NCBI RefSeq assembly: GCF_024600715.1 | Contig: NZ_CP102332.1 | Location: 1,550,001 to 1,614,000 of the forward strand | DNA from: Streptomyces changanensis | GTDB lineage: Bacteria > Actinomycetota > Actinomycetes > Streptomycetales > Streptomycetaceae | Length of the DNA stretch: 64,000 nucleotides | Direction: 5' to 3' | Part shown: in pieces, positions 50,044 through 60,045 of the stretch | Layout of the letters: every line of letters begins with the position of its first letter | Numbering within the stretch: the stretch's first letter is position 1 | Translations under genes and position numbers: made by a program | The notes under the pieces: model-generated | Database searches by the model: none | What the model was told of the DNA's origin: nothing | Seen by the model: the letters and a program-made list of their open reading frames with translations, nothing else

Positions 50044-51095
50044 CCCGCGTAGAAGAGGCCCAGACCCACGATGACGCACATGCCCTGGATGATCCAGAAC
50101 CGGACGACGACGAGGACCTCGGACCACCCCTTGAGTTCGAAGTGGTGCTGGAGCGGGGCCATTCGGAAGACCCGCTTGCCGGTCATCTTGAACGAGCCGA
50201 CCTGGATGACGACGGACATGGTGATGAGGACGAACAGTCCGCCCAGGAGGGCGAGCAGCAGCTCCGTGCGGGAGCAGATCGCCAGGCCCGCGAGGGCGCC
50301 GCCGAGCGCGAGCGAACCGGTGTCGCCCATGAAGATCTTGGCGGGCGAGGTGTTCCACCACAGGAAGCCGAAGCAGGCGCCCATCAGTGCCGAGGCGACG
50401 ACGGCGAGGTCGAGCGGGTCGCGCACCTCGAAGCAGGCGTTCGGGTTGGTGAGCGTCTTGGCGTTGGCGCAGGACTCCTGGAACTGCCAGAGGCCGATGA
50501 AGGTGTACGCGCCGAAGACCATCACGGAGGCACCGGTCGCGAGGCCGTCGAGGCCGTCGGTGAGGTTCACGCCGTTGGACATCGCCAGGATCATGAACAG
50601 CGCCCAGACCACGAACAGCACCGGGCCGATGGTCCAACCGAAGTCCGTGATGAACGACAGCTTCGTGGAGGCCGGGGTCAGTCCGCGCTTGTCGGAGAAC
50701 TGCAGGGCGAGGACGGCGAAGGCGATGCCGACGATCAGCTGGCCGGCCATCTTGGCCTTCGCGCGCAGACCCAGGGACCGCTGCTTGACGATCTTGATGT
50801 AGTCGTCGAGGAAGCCGACGAGGCCCATGCCCGCCATGAGGAAGAGCACCAGGAGGCCCGAGTACGTCGGGTCCTCGCCGGTGATGACCTTCGCCAGGGC
50901 GTAGGCGATGAGCGTGGCCAGGATGAAGGAGATGCCGCCCATGGTGGGCGTGCCCTTCTTGCTGCCGTGCGTGCGCGGGCCGTCGTCCCGGATGAACTGC
51001 CCGTATCCCTTGCGGGCCAGGAGCTTGATCAGCAGCGGCGTGCCGATCAGGGTCAGGAAGAGCCCGATGGCTCCCGCGAAGAGGATCTGCCTCAT
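50025..51095 (-). CDS. mraY: Phospho-MurNAc-pentapeptide translocase
   Basis: Transfers phospho-MurNAc-pentapeptide to undecaprenyl phosphate to make lipid I. 356 residues, ten transmembrane helices. Active-site segments: the FLDDYIKI loop with adjacent aspartates, the [10 protein letters not shown] loop, and the [10 protein letters not shown] loop. ATG start at 51095 overlapping the murF stop (ATGA). Confidence 0.96.
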   Translation of the reverse strand: MRQILFAGAIGLFLTLIGTPLLIKLLARKGYGQFIRDDGPRTHGSKKGTPTMGGISFILATLIAYALAKVITGEDPTYSGLLVLFLMAGMGLVGFLDDYIKIVKQRSLGLRAKAKMAGQLIVGIAFAVLALQFSDKRGLTPASTKLSFITDFGWTIGPVLFVVWALFMILAMSNGVNLTDGLDGLATGASVMVFGAYTFIGLWQFQESCANAKTLTNPNACFEVRDPLDLAVVASALMGACFGFLWWNTSPAKIFMGDTGSLALGGALAGLAICSRTELLLALLGGLFVLITMSVVIQVGSFKMTGKRVFRMAPLQHHFELKGWSEVLVVVRFWIIQGMCVIVGLGLFYAGWAADK

Positions 51096-52522
51096 CGGCC
51101 GGTGACCTCGCCCTCGGTGCTGTTCCCGAGCAGTGCCTGGGCGACCCTCTCGAGCCCGACCGACCTGGAAGCCTTCACCAGCACGACGTCACCCGGGCGC
51201 AGTTCACTGCGCAACAGGTCGATCGCCGCCTGCGCGTCGGACACGTGCACCGACTCCTCACCCCACGAACCCTCGTTATATGCGCCCAGTTGCAGCCAGG
51301 ACGCTTCCCTGCCCCCGACCGCGACGAGCTTGCCGACATTGAGCCGGACGGCGAGCCGTCCGACCGCGTCGTGCTCGGCGAGCGCCTCGTCGCCGAGCTC
51401 GGCCATCAGGCCGAGCACCGCCCACGTACGTCCACCCCTGGCCCGTGCGGCCTCGCCCATGGCTGCCAGCGCGCGCAGGGCGGCCCGCATGGACTCGGGG
51501 TTCGCGTTGTAGGCGTCGTTGACGATCGTCACACCGTCCGGACGCTCGGTGACCTCCATGCGCCAGCGGGAGAGGGAGCCCGCCTCGGAGAGCGCGGCGG
51601 CGATCTCGTGCACGGGCATGCCCGACTCATGGGCGACGGCGGCCGCGGCGAGCGCGTTCGACACGTGGTGCTCACCGTACAGGCGCATGGTCACGTCGCT
51701 GCACCCGGTGGGTGTGTGAAGGCGGAAAGCGGGCTGTCCGGTCGCGGTGAGACGGACGTTTTCGGCACGTACGGCCGCTTCCGCCGACTCCCCGAAGTAC
51801 ACGACGCGCGCCTTGGTGCGCGACGCCATGGCCTTCACGAGCGGGTCGTCGGCGTTGAGGACGGCGATGCCGCCCTCCTCCGCCGGCGGGAGAGCCTCGA
51901 CGAGTTCGCCCTTCGCCTCGGCGATCCGCTCGCGTCCGCCGAACTCGCCGATGTGGGCGCTGCCGACGTTGAGGACGAGGCCGATGCGGGGCGGGGTGAG
52001 TTCCGTGAGGTAGCGGATGTGACCGACGCCGCGGGCGCCCATCTCCAGCACGAGGTGCCGGGTCTCCTCGGTGGCCCGCAGGGCGGTCACCGGGAGGCCG
52101 ATCTCGTTGTTGAGGTTGCCTGCCGGCCAGACGGTGGGGCCCTGGCGTCGCAGGAGCTGCGCGATGAGGTCCTTGGTGCTGGTCTTGCCCGCCGAGCCCG
52201 TCAGGGCGACGACGGACGTGCCGAGCCGCTCGACCACGGTGCGGGCGAGCGCGCCGAGCGCGGCGGTCACGTCGGGCACGACGATGGCCGGGACGCCGAC
52301 CGGGCGGGTGGCCAGCACGGCCACCGCTCCGGCCTCGACGGCACCCCGGGCGTAGTCGTGCCCGTCGACGTTCTCACCGCTGAACGCGGCGAAGAGACTG
52401 CCGGGCTCGACCTGGCGGGAGTCGTAGACGACGGAGCCGGTGACCTGTGCCGCCGGATCCGGTATGTCGTGCGTCTGCCCGCCGACGATTGCGGCGATCT
52501 CGGTGAGGGAGAGGGCGATCAC
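51092..52522 (-). CDS. murF: UDP-MurNAc-tripeptide:D-alanyl-D-alanine ligase
   Basis: Adds D-Ala-D-Ala to the stem peptide. 476 residues with the three Mur-ligase domains: an N-terminal UDP-binding domain ([20 protein letters not shown]), a central ATPase domain with [11 protein letters not shown], and a C-terminal domain with [14 protein letters not shown] start at 52522, four bases after the murE stop. Confidence 0.96.
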   Translation of the reverse strand: MIALSLTEIAAIVGGQTHDIPDPAAQVTGSVVYDSRQVEPGSLFAAFSGENVDGHDYARGAVEAGAVAVLATRPVGVPAIVVPDVTAALGALARTVVERLGTSVVALTGSAGKTSTKDLIAQLLRRQGPTVWPAGNLNNEIGLPVTALRATEETRHLVLEMGARGVGHIRYLTELTPPRIGLVLNVGSAHIGEFGGRERIAEAKGELVEALPPAEEGGIAVLNADDPLVKAMASRTKARVVYFGESAEAAVRAENVRLTATGQPAFRLHTPTGCSDVTMRLYGEHHVSNALAAAAVAHESGMPVHEIAAALSEAGSLSRWRMEVTERPDGVTIVNDAYNANPESMRAALRALAAMGEAARARGGRTWAVLGLMAELGDEALAEHDAVGRLAVRLNVGKLVAVGGREASWLQLGAYNEGSWGEESVHVSDAQAAIDLLRSELRPGDVVLVKASRSVGLERVAQALLGNSTEGEVTGR

Positions 52523-52526
52523 TTCT

Positions 52527-54212
52527 TCATCCCTGACTGTTCTGGATGGCTTCCCGCAGGACCTGTCGGTCGTCGAAGGGCCGTACGACGCCTGCGATGT
52601 CCTGGCCCTGCTCGTGGCCCTTGCCCGCGACGAGCACGGTGTCGCCCGGGCGGGCGCGGGCCACGGCTGCGGCGATGGCGGAGGCCCGGTCGGCGTCGAC
52701 CACGACGGTGCCCCGCTCGTGCGCGGGGACCTGGGCGGCTCCGGCGAGCATCGCGGAGAGGATCGCGAGGGGATCCTCGGAGCGCGGGTTGTCGGAGGTG
52801 AGGACGGCGGTGTCGGCGAGGCGCGCCGCGGCGGCGCCCATGGGGCCCCGCTTGGTGACGTCGCGGTCGCCGCCGCAGCCGAGCACGATGTGCAGCCGGC
52901 CCTCGGTGACCTTGCGCAGGGAGCGCAGGACCGACTCGACGGCGTCGGTCTTGTGGGCGTAGTCGACGACCGCGAGGTACGGCTGGCCGGCGTCGACCCG
53001 CTCCAGCCGCCCGGGGACGCCCGGCACGGCGGCGACGCCGTCGGCGGCCCGCTGCGGGTCGACGCCGGCGACGGCGAGGGTGACGACGGCGGCGAGGGTG
53101 TTGGCGACGTTGAACGGGCCGGGCAGCGGCGCGGTGGCGCTGATGTGCTCGTCCTTCGGGCCGACGATGGTGAAGGTGCTGCCGAGGGGGCCGGAACGGA
53201 CGTCCCGGGCGCGCCAGTCGGCGTCCGGGTGGCCCTCGGCGGAGAAGGTGACGACGGGGACGGTCGCCTCGGTCACCAGCCTCCTGCCGTACTCGTCGTC
53301 GAAGTTGACGACTCCCTGGCGGGAGCGGCGCGGGGTGAACAGCTGCGCCTTGGCCTGGAAGTAGTCCTCCATGCCGGAGTGGAACTCCATGTGCTCCGGG
53401 CTGAGGTTGTTGAAGACGGCGACGTCGAAGACGCAGCCGTCGACGCGGCCGAGCACCAGGGCGTGGCTCGACACCTCCATGGCGACGGCCTCGACGCCGC
53501 GTTCGCGCATGACGGCGAAGAGCGCCTGGAGGTCGGTCGCCTCGGGCGTGGTCCGCTCGGACTTGACGCGTTCGTCGCCGATGCGCGTCTCGACGGTGCC
53601 GATCAGGCCGGGGCTGTGGCCGGCGGCCTTGAGCCCGCCCTCGACGAGGTAGGCGGTGGTCGTCTTGCCGGACGTGCCGGTGATGCCGATCTGGAGCAGG
53701 TCGGCGCCCGGGCGGCCGTAGATGTCGGCGGCGAGTTCGCCCATCCGGCCGCGCGGGTCGTCGACGACGAGGACCGGCAGGCCCGTCGCGGCGGCGCGGT
53801 CGGCGCCCGCCGGGTCGGTGAGGACGGCGACGGCTCCGAGGCCGGCGGCCTGGTCCGCGAAGTCGGCTCCGTGGGCGCGGGCACCCGGCAGCGCGGCGTA
53901 CACGTCTCCGGGGCGCACGGCCCGTGAGTCGTGGGTGATGCCGGTGACCTGCCCCTCGTACGGCCGGTGCGGCTCGTGCGGAGCGGAGGCTCCCACCCGG
54001 GCGGCGAGTTCGCCGAGGGGGGTGGGGCGGACCTGGGCCGGACGCGGCGCTCCCGGCTGTTTCGCGGGGGCGTCCTTGCCGGTGCTGGGGGACTGATCAG
54101 GGTGTGGCACGGCGGTGAGCGTACCGGGCGCACCCGGGATCGGGCTAAATGAGGCCGCCGGGTCGCGGCCGTCGCCGGGCCGGTTCCCGGGGTCGGGCGT
54201 GATCGTTGTCAC
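52527..54212 (-). CDS. murE: UDP-MurNAc-tripeptide synthetase
   Basis: Adds the third residue, LL-diaminopimelate in Streptomyces, to UDP-MurNAc-L-Ala-D-Glu. 561 residues with an N-terminal extension of about 60 disordered residues. ATP loop GTSGKTTT at 179-186; the amino-acid specificity loop reads DNPRSEDP, typical of diaminopimelate-adding enzymes. The start is the GTG at 54212; an internal GTG at VPHPDQSP (residue 35) could be the true start. The LL isomer is inferred from the genus, not from the sequence. Confidence 0.94.
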   Translation of the reverse strand: MTTITPDPGNRPGDGRDPAASFSPIPGAPGTLTAVPHPDQSPSTGKDAPAKQPGAPRPAQVRPTPLGELAARVGASAPHEPHRPYEGQVTGITHDSRAVRPGDVYAALPGARAHGADFADQAAGLGAVAVLTDPAGADRAAATGLPVLVVDDPRGRMGELAADIYGRPGADLLQIGITGTSGKTTTAYLVEGGLKAAGHSPGLIGTVETRIGDERVKSERTTPEATDLQALFAVMRERGVEAVAMEVSSHALVLGRVDGCVFDVAVFNNLSPEHMEFHSGMEDYFQAKAQLFTPRRSRQGVVNFDDEYGRRLVTEATVPVVTFSAEGHPDADWRARDVRSGPLGSTFTIVGPKDEHISATAPLPGPFNVANTLAAVVTLAVAGVDPQRAADGVAAVPGVPGRLERVDAGQPYLAVVDYAHKTDAVESVLRSLRKVTEGRLHIVLGCGGDRDVTKRGPMGAAAARLADTAVLTSDNPRSEDPLAILSAMLAGAAQVPAHERGTVVVDADRASAIAAAVARARPGDTVLVAGKGHEQGQDIAGVVRPFDDRQVLREAIQNSQG

Positions 54213-54228
54213 TGGTGGCTCCCTCGGC

Positions 54229-56223
54229 TCAGGCGCCGGGTGTGAAGGTGACCGGCATGCGCGGGGGCTGCTTCCCGGTCGGTGCGACGTGCAGGGTCTT
54301 CAGGGCGAACTCCATGACCTTCTTGTGGACGGGGCCGCAGATCTGGCCTCCGAAGTAGCTGCCCTGGGTGGGGTTCTGGATGGCGCAGTAGACGGTGAGC
54401 TGCGGGGCGTCGGCCGGGGCGAAGCCCGCGAAGGAGGCCGTGTAGCCCTTGTACCGGCCCAGTTGCGGGTCGACGCGGTTGGCGGTGCCGGTCTTGCCGG
54501 CGACGCGGTAGCCGGGGATGGCGGCCTTGGTTCCGGTGCCTTCCTGGTCGTCGACGACCGATTCCAGCATGGCGGCGAGGGTCTTGGCCGTCTTCTCGCT
54601 GACGACACGCGTGGTGCCGGGCGCCGGGGCGGGGGTGAAGCGGCCGTCGGGGCCCCTGGTGCCGCGGACGAGGGTCGGAGCGACGCGTACGCCGCCGTTG
54701 GCGATGGTGGAGTACACGGACGCGGCCTGCATCGCGTTCAGGGAGAGGCCCTGGCCGAAGGGGATCGTGTACTGCTGCGAGGTGTTCCAGTCCTTCGGCG
54801 CGGCGAGGATCCCGGAGGTCTCACCGGGGTAACCGAGGCCGGTGGGGCTGCCCATGCCGAACTTGCGCAGGTACGAGTGGAGGACGCGGTTGGCCGCCGC
54901 CTGGTCGGGGCCGAGCTGTCCGGTGGCGAGGATGGTGCCGATGTTGGACGACTTGGCGAGGACGCCGTTCAGCGTCAGGTACCAGGTGGGGTGGTCGATG
55001 TCGTCCTTGAACAGCCGGTCGCCGCGGTGGAGCCGGTTGGGCACGACGACGTGGGTGCCGGGCGTGGCGACGCCCTCCTCCAGGACGGCGGCCATCGACA
55101 TCACCTTGGCGGTGGAGCCGGGCTCGTAGGCGTCCTGGAGGGCGGCGTTGCCCATGGCGGTGGAGTCGGCCTGGGACAGGTCGTTGGGGTCGAAGCCGGG
55201 GGCGTTGGCCATCGCGAGGACCTCGCCCGTCCTGGTGTTCTGGACGACGACGTAGCCGCGGTCGGCGCGGGAGGCGGCGACCTGTTCGGAGATGGCCTTC
55301 TGGGCGGCCCACTGGATGTCGCGGTCGATGGTCAGTTCGATGTCCGAGCCGGGCACGGCGGGCGTCTCGCGGGCGCCGGCGGTGGGGACGCGGCGGCCGC
55401 CGGAGTGGGCGTAGGTGATCTTGCCGTCCCGGCCGGCGAGTTCCTCGTCGAGCATGGACTCCAGGCCGCCCGCGCCGCGGCCGTCGGCGTTGACGTAGCC
55501 CAGTATCCCCGCGCCGAGCGTGCCGTTGGGGTAGACCCGCTTGCTGCTGCGCTCGCTGAGGACCCCGGCCAGGACGCTGACGCCCGGGCCGCCGCGCGCC
55601 TTGTCCTCGCGGGCCTTCTTGGCGAAGAGGGTCCGCAGGTCCTTGATCTGGTTCCACACCTGCGGCGTCTGCTTGCGGGCCAGGACGGCGTAGCGGGGCG
55701 AGGGCGGGGACTTCAGGGTGCGGACGAGCTCGGCGGGGTCCTTGCCAAGGATGGGCGCGAGGAGGGCGGCGGCCTGTTCGGGCGCGTCGGGGACCTTGCT
55801 CTCCTGCGGGGTGAACATCTTGGGGTCGGCGGTGATGTCGTACGCGTCGACGCTGGTGGCGAGGGGCACGCCGGAGCGGTCGGTGATCTCGCCGCGCTCG
55901 GCGGCCAGCTTGTGGCTGAGGTAGCGGTTCTTCTCGGCCTTGGCGGCGTAGGCGGAGGCGTCGACGGCCTGGACCTGGAGGAGCCGTACGACGAAGGCCA
56001 GCATGACGAGGGTGAGGCCGAGGCTGACCAGGCGCAGACGGGGGCGCGGGTTGCCGAGCCGGAGCGGTCGCGCCGGTCCGCCGGGCCGGGGGGCCGCCGG
56101 GCCGGGCCGGCGCGCGGCGGGGCGGGCGCCGGAGCGCTGGGGGCGGCCGTCGCCGCGCCCGGTGGGGCGCCGGGCGCCCGAGGGGCGGGGGACGCGGCGG
56201 CGCGGAGGTTCCTGGGAGGGCAC
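54229..56223 (-). CDS. ftsI: Septal peptidoglycan transpeptidase FtsI (PBP3-like)
   Basis: Class B penicillin-binding protein that crosslinks septal peptidoglycan. 664 residues: a basic/proline cytoplasmic N-terminus (1-62), one transmembrane helix (about 65-85), a dimerisation domain with RGEITDRSGVPLA, then the transpeptidase domain. The catalytic SxxK is Ser370-T-A-Lys373 (EPGSTAKVMS), SxN is in AKSSNIGT, and KTG is in VAGKTGTANR. GTG start at 56223, 3 bases after the ftsL stop. Confidence 0.95.
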   Translation of the reverse strand: MPSQEPPRRRVPRPSGARRPTGRGDGRPQRSGARPAARRPGPAAPRPGGPARPLRLGNPRPRLRLVSLGLTLVMLAFVVRLLQVQAVDASAYAAKAEKNRYLSHKLAAERGEITDRSGVPLATSVDAYDITADPKMFTPQESKVPDAPEQAAALLAPILGKDPAELVRTLKSPPSPRYAVLARKQTPQVWNQIKDLRTLFAKKAREDKARGGPGVSVLAGVLSERSSKRVYPNGTLGAGILGYVNADGRGAGGLESMLDEELAGRDGKITYAHSGGRRVPTAGARETPAVPGSDIELTIDRDIQWAAQKAISEQVAASRADRGYVVVQNTRTGEVLAMANAPGFDPNDLSQADSTAMGNAALQDAYEPGSTAKVMSMAAVLEEGVATPGTHVVVPNRLHRGDRLFKDDIDHPTWYLTLNGVLAKSSNIGTILATGQLGPDQAAANRVLHSYLRKFGMGSPTGLGYPGETSGILAAPKDWNTSQQYTIPFGQGLSLNAMQAASVYSTIANGGVRVAPTLVRGTRGPDGRFTPAPAPGTTRVVSEKTAKTLAAMLESVVDDQEGTGTKAAIPGYRVAGKTGTANRVDPQLGRYKGYTASFAGFAPADAPQLTVYCAIQNPTQGSYFGGQICGPVHKKVMEFALKTLHVAPTGKQPPRMPVTFTPGA

Positions 56224-56226
56224 TGC

Positions 56227-56853
56227 TCACCTGCCGGGGGGCGTCGGGGCCGGGGCCGCGGGGGGCGGCGGGGTGGTCGTCGCGGGGGTCGGCGTCGGCG
56301 CCGGGGTGGCCGTCGCGGGGTCTGTCGGCGCGGGGGGCGCGGACGTCGCCGTGTCGGGGGCCGGCTCCGCCGTCGGGGCCGGGGCGCCGGCGTCCGGGGC
56401 GGCATCGGGTGCGGCGGCGTCGGGGGGCGCGAGCACGGGGACCGGGGCGGCGGCGCCCGCCGGGGACGGGCCCGTGTCCGGCCCGGGGGTGGGGGCCGGG
56501 CTCGGCACGCCGCGCACCGTGCCGTCCGGCTCCAGGAAGACGGGACCGCCGCCGGGCACCATGCCGAGCTCGCGGGCCCGGCGCTCCAGCGCGTCGGGCG
56601 CGGAGCGCTCGTCGACGTCCCGCTGGAGCGCCTGCTCCTCGTCGGTGAGTTCGGTGGTCTGACGCCGCAGCTCGGAGAGGCGGAAGGAGCCCTGGCTGAG
56701 GGAGGTGTTGAGGAGCAGGAGCCCGATCAGCCCACCGCCGAGGAGCACGACGACGAGCAGGACGAAGGGGGTGCGGGCGGCGGTGTTCGGCCCGGACGGC
56801 ATGAACCGGGCGAGCCGGGCCGCGCGCCCCTTCAGGGGTCCTGCCTTCGTCAC
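56227..56853 (-). CDS. ftsL: Divisome protein FtsL with long Ala/Pro/Thr-rich tail
   Basis: A 208-residue bitopic protein between rsmH and ftsI, the invariant position of FtsL. Cytoplasmic N-terminus (1-28), transmembrane helix (about 29-50), short coiled coil ([20 protein letters not shown], then the conserved [15 protein letters not shown]). The last 95 or so residues are almost only Ala, Pro, Thr, Gly and Asp, probably a disordered extracytoplasmic tail. The GTG at 56853 overlaps the rsmH stop (GTGA). Confidence 0.88.
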   Translation of the reverse strand: MTKAGPLKGRAARLARFMPSGPNTAARTPFVLLVVVLLGGGLIGLLLLNTSLSQGSFRLSELRRQTTELTDEEQALQRDVDERSAPDALERRARELGMVPGGGPVFLEPDGTVRGVPSPAPTPGPDTGPSPAGAAAPVPVLAPPDAAAPDAAPDAGAPAPTAEPAPDTATSAPPAPTDPATATPAPTPTPATTTPPPPAAPAPTPPGR

Positions 56854-57878
56854 ACGTCCTCCCTGATCCGTTCCGCGCCGCGCAGCCGGGCCGGCGCGGC
56901 CCTGCGGTTGCGGGCCACCTCCTCCTCGCTGGGAAGTTCGGCGCCCCGGGTCAGGAGCTTGAGCCGCGGCTGGTACCGCTCGGGGACGACCGGCAGGCCG
57001 GGCGGGGCCGTGTTGGCGGCGCCCGCGGCGAAGACCTGCTTCACCAGCCGGTCCTCCAGCGAGTGGTACGACAGGACGGCGACGCGGCCGCCCACCGCGA
57101 GGGCCCCCACCGCGGCGGGGACCGCCCGCTCCAGCACCGCCAGCTCACCGTTGACCTCGATACGCAGGGCCTGGAAGGTCCGCTTGGCCGGGTTGCCGCC
57201 GGTCCGCTTGGCGGCCTGGGGCAGCGCGTCGCGGATGAGTTCGACCAGACGGGCGCTGCGGGTGAACGGCTCCTTCTCGCGCTCGCGCACGACGGCGGCG
57301 ACGATGCGTTTGGCCTGCTTCTCCTCGCCGTACGCGCGCAGGATCCGCACCAGCTCGCCGGGCGGGTAGGTGTTGAGGACCTCGGCGGCGCTGACGCCGG
57401 TCGTCTGGTCCATGCGCATGTCGAGGGGGGCGTCCTGCGCGTAGGCGAAGCCGCGGTCCGCCTCGTCGAGCTGCATGGAGGACACGCCCAGGTCGAACAG
57501 GACGCCCTGGACGCGCGGCAGGCCGAGCTCGTCGAGCACGTCCGGCAGCTCGTCGTAGACGGCGTGGACGAGGGTGGCGCGGTCACCGAAGCGGGCGAGG
57601 CGCTCGCCGGAGAGGCGCAGGGCCTCGGTGTCCCGGTCGAGGGCGACGAGCCGCGCCCCGGGGAACCGGGTCAGCAGGGCCTCGCTGTGGCCGCCGAGGC
57701 CGAGGGTGCAGTCGACGACGACCGCGCCGGGCCGCTCCAGCGCGGGGGCGAGCAGGTCGAGGCACTGCCGGAGCATCACGGGGACGTGCCGGGTGTTGCC
57801 GTCCGGCCCTTCGCCGCCGTCCTTGTCGGGGAGCTCCACCGGATCGGTACCGGCGGTACCCCCATCGCGCCCTGTCAT
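56850..57878 (-). CDS. rsmH: 16S rRNA (cytosine(1402)-N4)-methyltransferase
   Basis: SAM-dependent N4-methylation of C1402 in 16S rRNA (formerly mraW). 342 residues. N-terminal [15 protein letters not shown] and the SAM loop [15 protein letters not shown], followed by [19 protein letters not shown] and the C-terminal [16 protein letters not shown] and [12 protein letters not shown] motifs. The ATG at 57878 lies after GAGAGGGCAG. First gene of the dcw operon; no mraZ precedes it. Confidence 0.95.
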   Translation of the reverse strand: MTGRDGGTAGTDPVELPDKDGGEGPDGNTRHVPVMLRQCLDLLAPALERPGAVVVDCTLGLGGHSEALLTRFPGARLVALDRDTEALRLSGERLARFGDRATLVHAVYDELPDVLDELGLPRVQGVLFDLGVSSMQLDEADRGFAYAQDAPLDMRMDQTTGVSAAEVLNTYPPGELVRILRAYGEEKQAKRIVAAVVREREKEPFTRSARLVELIRDALPQAAKRTGGNPAKRTFQALRIEVNGELAVLERAVPAAVGALAVGGRVAVLSYHSLEDRLVKQVFAAGAANTAPPGLPVVPERYQPRLKLLTRGAELPSEEEVARNRRAAPARLRGAERIREDV

Positions 57879-58049
57879 CTGCCCTCTCAGGTCCGGCGCG
57901 GCGTACGTACCGCCGGGCCACCGGCGCCGGAGAGGGCCTCGGCCGACCGGCGGGCGGAGGAGGCCGAGCCGTACATGCCACCGCACACGCGGAGGAGAAT
58001 CTGCGGATATCGCTCGGAAATCGCTCAATGTCTCCGTGAACTCCGCGCC

Positions 58050-58077
58050 ACTCTAGTCCACTCCCCCGCGCGGTCAA
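58050..58077 (-). promoter_or_regulatory. Strong promoter of the dcw cluster (rsmH)
   Basis: Minus strand: -35 TTGACC (58077-58072), 16-bp spacer, -10 TAGAGT (58055-58050). Both boxes match the Streptomyces vegetative consensus. The transcription start would be near 58043, about 165 nt before the rsmH ATG. Confidence 0.75.
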
Positions 58078-58240
58078 TCAACCGGCCTGCGCGTCGCCCG
58101 GGGGGTGTGCGCGGGTGGAGCAACCGGGACGAATCACTCGTACGGCCGTCCGGGGCCGGGCACCTGTGGAGTAGCTCACAGCACGCCTCATTGACGACCT
58201 TTGTCCGCTCTCACCGCGCGCCCCCCAGGGCGGTGACCAT

Positions 58241-58246
58241 TAACGT
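58241..58246 (+). promoter_or_regulatory. Candidate -10 box of a leaderless promoter
   Basis: TAACGT ends 7 nt before the ATG at 58254; no ribosome binding site precedes that ATG. The alternative is a GTG at 58233 inside the same frame. Confidence 0.4.
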
Positions 58247-58253
58247 CGTAGCC

Positions 58254-58799
58254 ATGTCGACTTCCGCGCACCTCTCGACCGACTCCGGCTCCGTCCCCGC
58301 GGGTGAAGGAGTCACGGACCGCCTCGTCGAATCGAACCGGCGGTACGCCGAGCAGTTCACCGACCCGGGCATGGACGCGCGCCCCGTGCTGAAGGTGGCC
58401 GTGGTGGCCTGCATGGACGCCCGCCTCGACCTGCACGCCGCGCTCGGCCTCCACCTGGGCGACTGCCACACCATCCGCAACGCGGGCGGTGTCGTCACCG
58501 ACGACGTCATCCGCTCGCTCACGATCAGCCAGCGGGCACTGGGCACCAGGAGCGTCGTGCTCGTGCACCACACCGGGTGCGGCCTGGAGAAGATCACCGA
58601 GGGCTTCCGCGACGAGCTGGAGCAGGAGGTCGGGCAGCGTCCGACCTGGGCGGTGGAGGCCTTCCGCGACGTCGACCAGGACGTGCGGCAGTCGATGCAG
58701 CGGGTGCGCACCTCGCCGTTCCTCCAGCACACCGGCGACGTGCGGGGTTTCGTCTTCGACGTGACGACCGGCCTGCTGCGGGAGATCGACCCGGCCTGA
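58254..58799 (+). CDS. Beta-class carbonic anhydrase
   Basis: Interconverts CO2 and bicarbonate. 181 residues of the beta class. Zinc ligands Cys53 (ACMDARLD, with the Asp55/Arg57 dyad) and His106/Cys109 (LVHHTGCG) are all present. The protein is short and belongs to the small actinobacterial subgroup (Rv1284-like). The start is the ATG at 58254. Divergent from the dcw cluster; no direct link to division. Confidence 0.9.
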   Translation: MSTSAHLSTDSGSVPAGEGVTDRLVESNRRYAEQFTDPGMDARPVLKVAVVACMDARLDLHAALGLHLGDCHTIRNAGGVVTDDVIRSLTISQRALGTRSVVLVHHTGCGLEKITEGFRDELEQEVGQRPTWAVEAFRDVDQDVRQSMQRVRTSPFLQHTGDVRGFVFDVTTGLLREIDPA

Positions 58800-59016
58800 C
58801 CGGGCCGCGAGCAGCGGACCAAGAGGCGGAACACCGGACATATCACCTGCCGTTGTCCACAGCCGAGTGACACCGCGCTGTACGCCAACAAGAATGCGGG
58901 GGTGACCACCTGCTCCGGACCGCCGGAAAGGCTCCGTGGGCGGTGTCCGTGTCTCTGGGTGGGCCGTGCCGTTCCGTCATGCACCGGCCCATGAACGAAG
59001 GGCCGAGGAGGGCCGG

Positions 59017-60045
59017 GTGACGACCTATGACGATCGAGCGAGCCTCGCGGATCTGACCACCACAGCGGAGCGTGTCCGCCGGTCGGTGGAGGGTGTGATC
59101 GAGGGCAAGCCGGAGGTCGTACGGCTCTCGCTGACCGTACTGCTGGCCGAGGGGCACCTCCTGATCGAGGATGTGCCGGGCGTCGGGAAGACGATGCTCG
59201 CGAAGGCGCTGGCGCGGTCCATCGACTGCTCGGTGCGGCGCGTACAGTTCACGCCCGACCTGCTGCCGTCGGACATCACGGGCGTGTCCGTCTACGACCA
59301 GCAGCGGCGCGAGTTCGAGTTCAAGCCGGGCGCGATCTTCGCGCAGATCGTGATCGGCGACGAGATCAACCGCGCCTCGCCGAAGACGCAGTCCGCGCTG
59401 CTGGAGTCGCTGGAGGAGCGCCAGGTCACCGTCGACGGGCACTCGTACGAGCTGCCGAGCCCGTTCATGGTGGTGGCCACGCAGAACCCCGTGGAGATGG
59501 AAGGAACGTATCCGCTGCCGGAGGCGCAGCGGGACCGCTTCATGGCGCGCGTCTCCATCGGCTACCCGAGCGCCGAGGCGGAGCTGCGGATGCTCGACAC
59601 GCACGGCGCCGTGTCGCCGCTCGACGACCTCCGGCCGGTCGCGCACGCGCACGACGTCCTGCAGCTGATCGACACGGTCCGCGGCGTGCACGTGTCGGAC
59701 GCGGTCCGGCGGTACGCGGTGGACCTGGTCGGCGCCACACGCGTCCACCCGGACCTGCGGCTGGGCGCCTCCCCGCGCGCGACGCTGCACCTGCTGCGCG
59801 CCGCGAAGGCGACCGCCGCGCTGGACGGCCGCGAGTACGCGCTGCCGGACGACCTGCAGGCGCTGGCCGTGCCCGTGCTCGCGCACCGGCTGCTGCCGAC
59901 GGCGCAGGCCCAGCTCAACCGGCGGACGGCCGAGCAGGTCGTCCTCGACATACTCCAGCGCACGCCGGTGCCGGCGGTCGCGCAGCAGCCCGTCGGCGAC
60001 GCCTTCTTCGGCGGTCAGCGCCAGCCCGGCCTGCGGCGGCTGTGA
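59017..60045 (+). CDS. MoxR-family AAA+ ATPase
   Basis: A 342-residue chaperone-like AAA+ ATPase. Walker A is EDVPGVGKTM (Lys58), Walker B is IVIGDEINRA, and the family-specific LLPSDITGVSVYD and ATQNPVEMEGTYPLPEAQRDRF segments follow. MoxR proteins are found with DUF58 and transglutaminase-domain proteins, as here, and are thought to mature protein complexes. The GTG at 59017 lies after GAGGAGGG. Its stop overlaps the DUF58 start (GTGA). Confidence 0.94.
   Translation: MTTYDDRASLADLTTTAERVRRSVEGVIEGKPEVVRLSLTVLLAEGHLLIEDVPGVGKTMLAKALARSIDCSVRRVQFTPDLLPSDITGVSVYDQQRREFEFKPGAIFAQIVIGDEINRASPKTQSALLESLEERQVTVDGHSYELPSPFMVVATQNPVEMEGTYPLPEAQRDRFMARVSIGYPSAEAELRMLDTHGAVSPLDDLRPVAHAHDVLQLIDTVRGVHVSDAVRRYAVDLVGATRVHPDLRLGASPRATLHLLRAAKATAALDGREYALPDDLQALAVPVLAHRLLPTAQAQLNRRTAEQVVLDILQRTPVPAVAQQPVGDAFFGGQRQPGLRRL

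Larger units (their letters stand above)
57879..58253. other. 375-bp divergent promoter region, dcw cluster / carbonic anhydrase
   Basis: No gene seen. It holds the strong rsmH promoter (58050-58077) and the candidate leaderless -10 of the carbonic anhydrase gene (58241-58246). The long rsmH leader (about 165 nt) includes ATCGCTCGGAAATCGCTCAA, a short direct repeat of ATCGCTC. An mraZ gene, common at this position in other bacteria, is absent. Confidence 0.7.
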
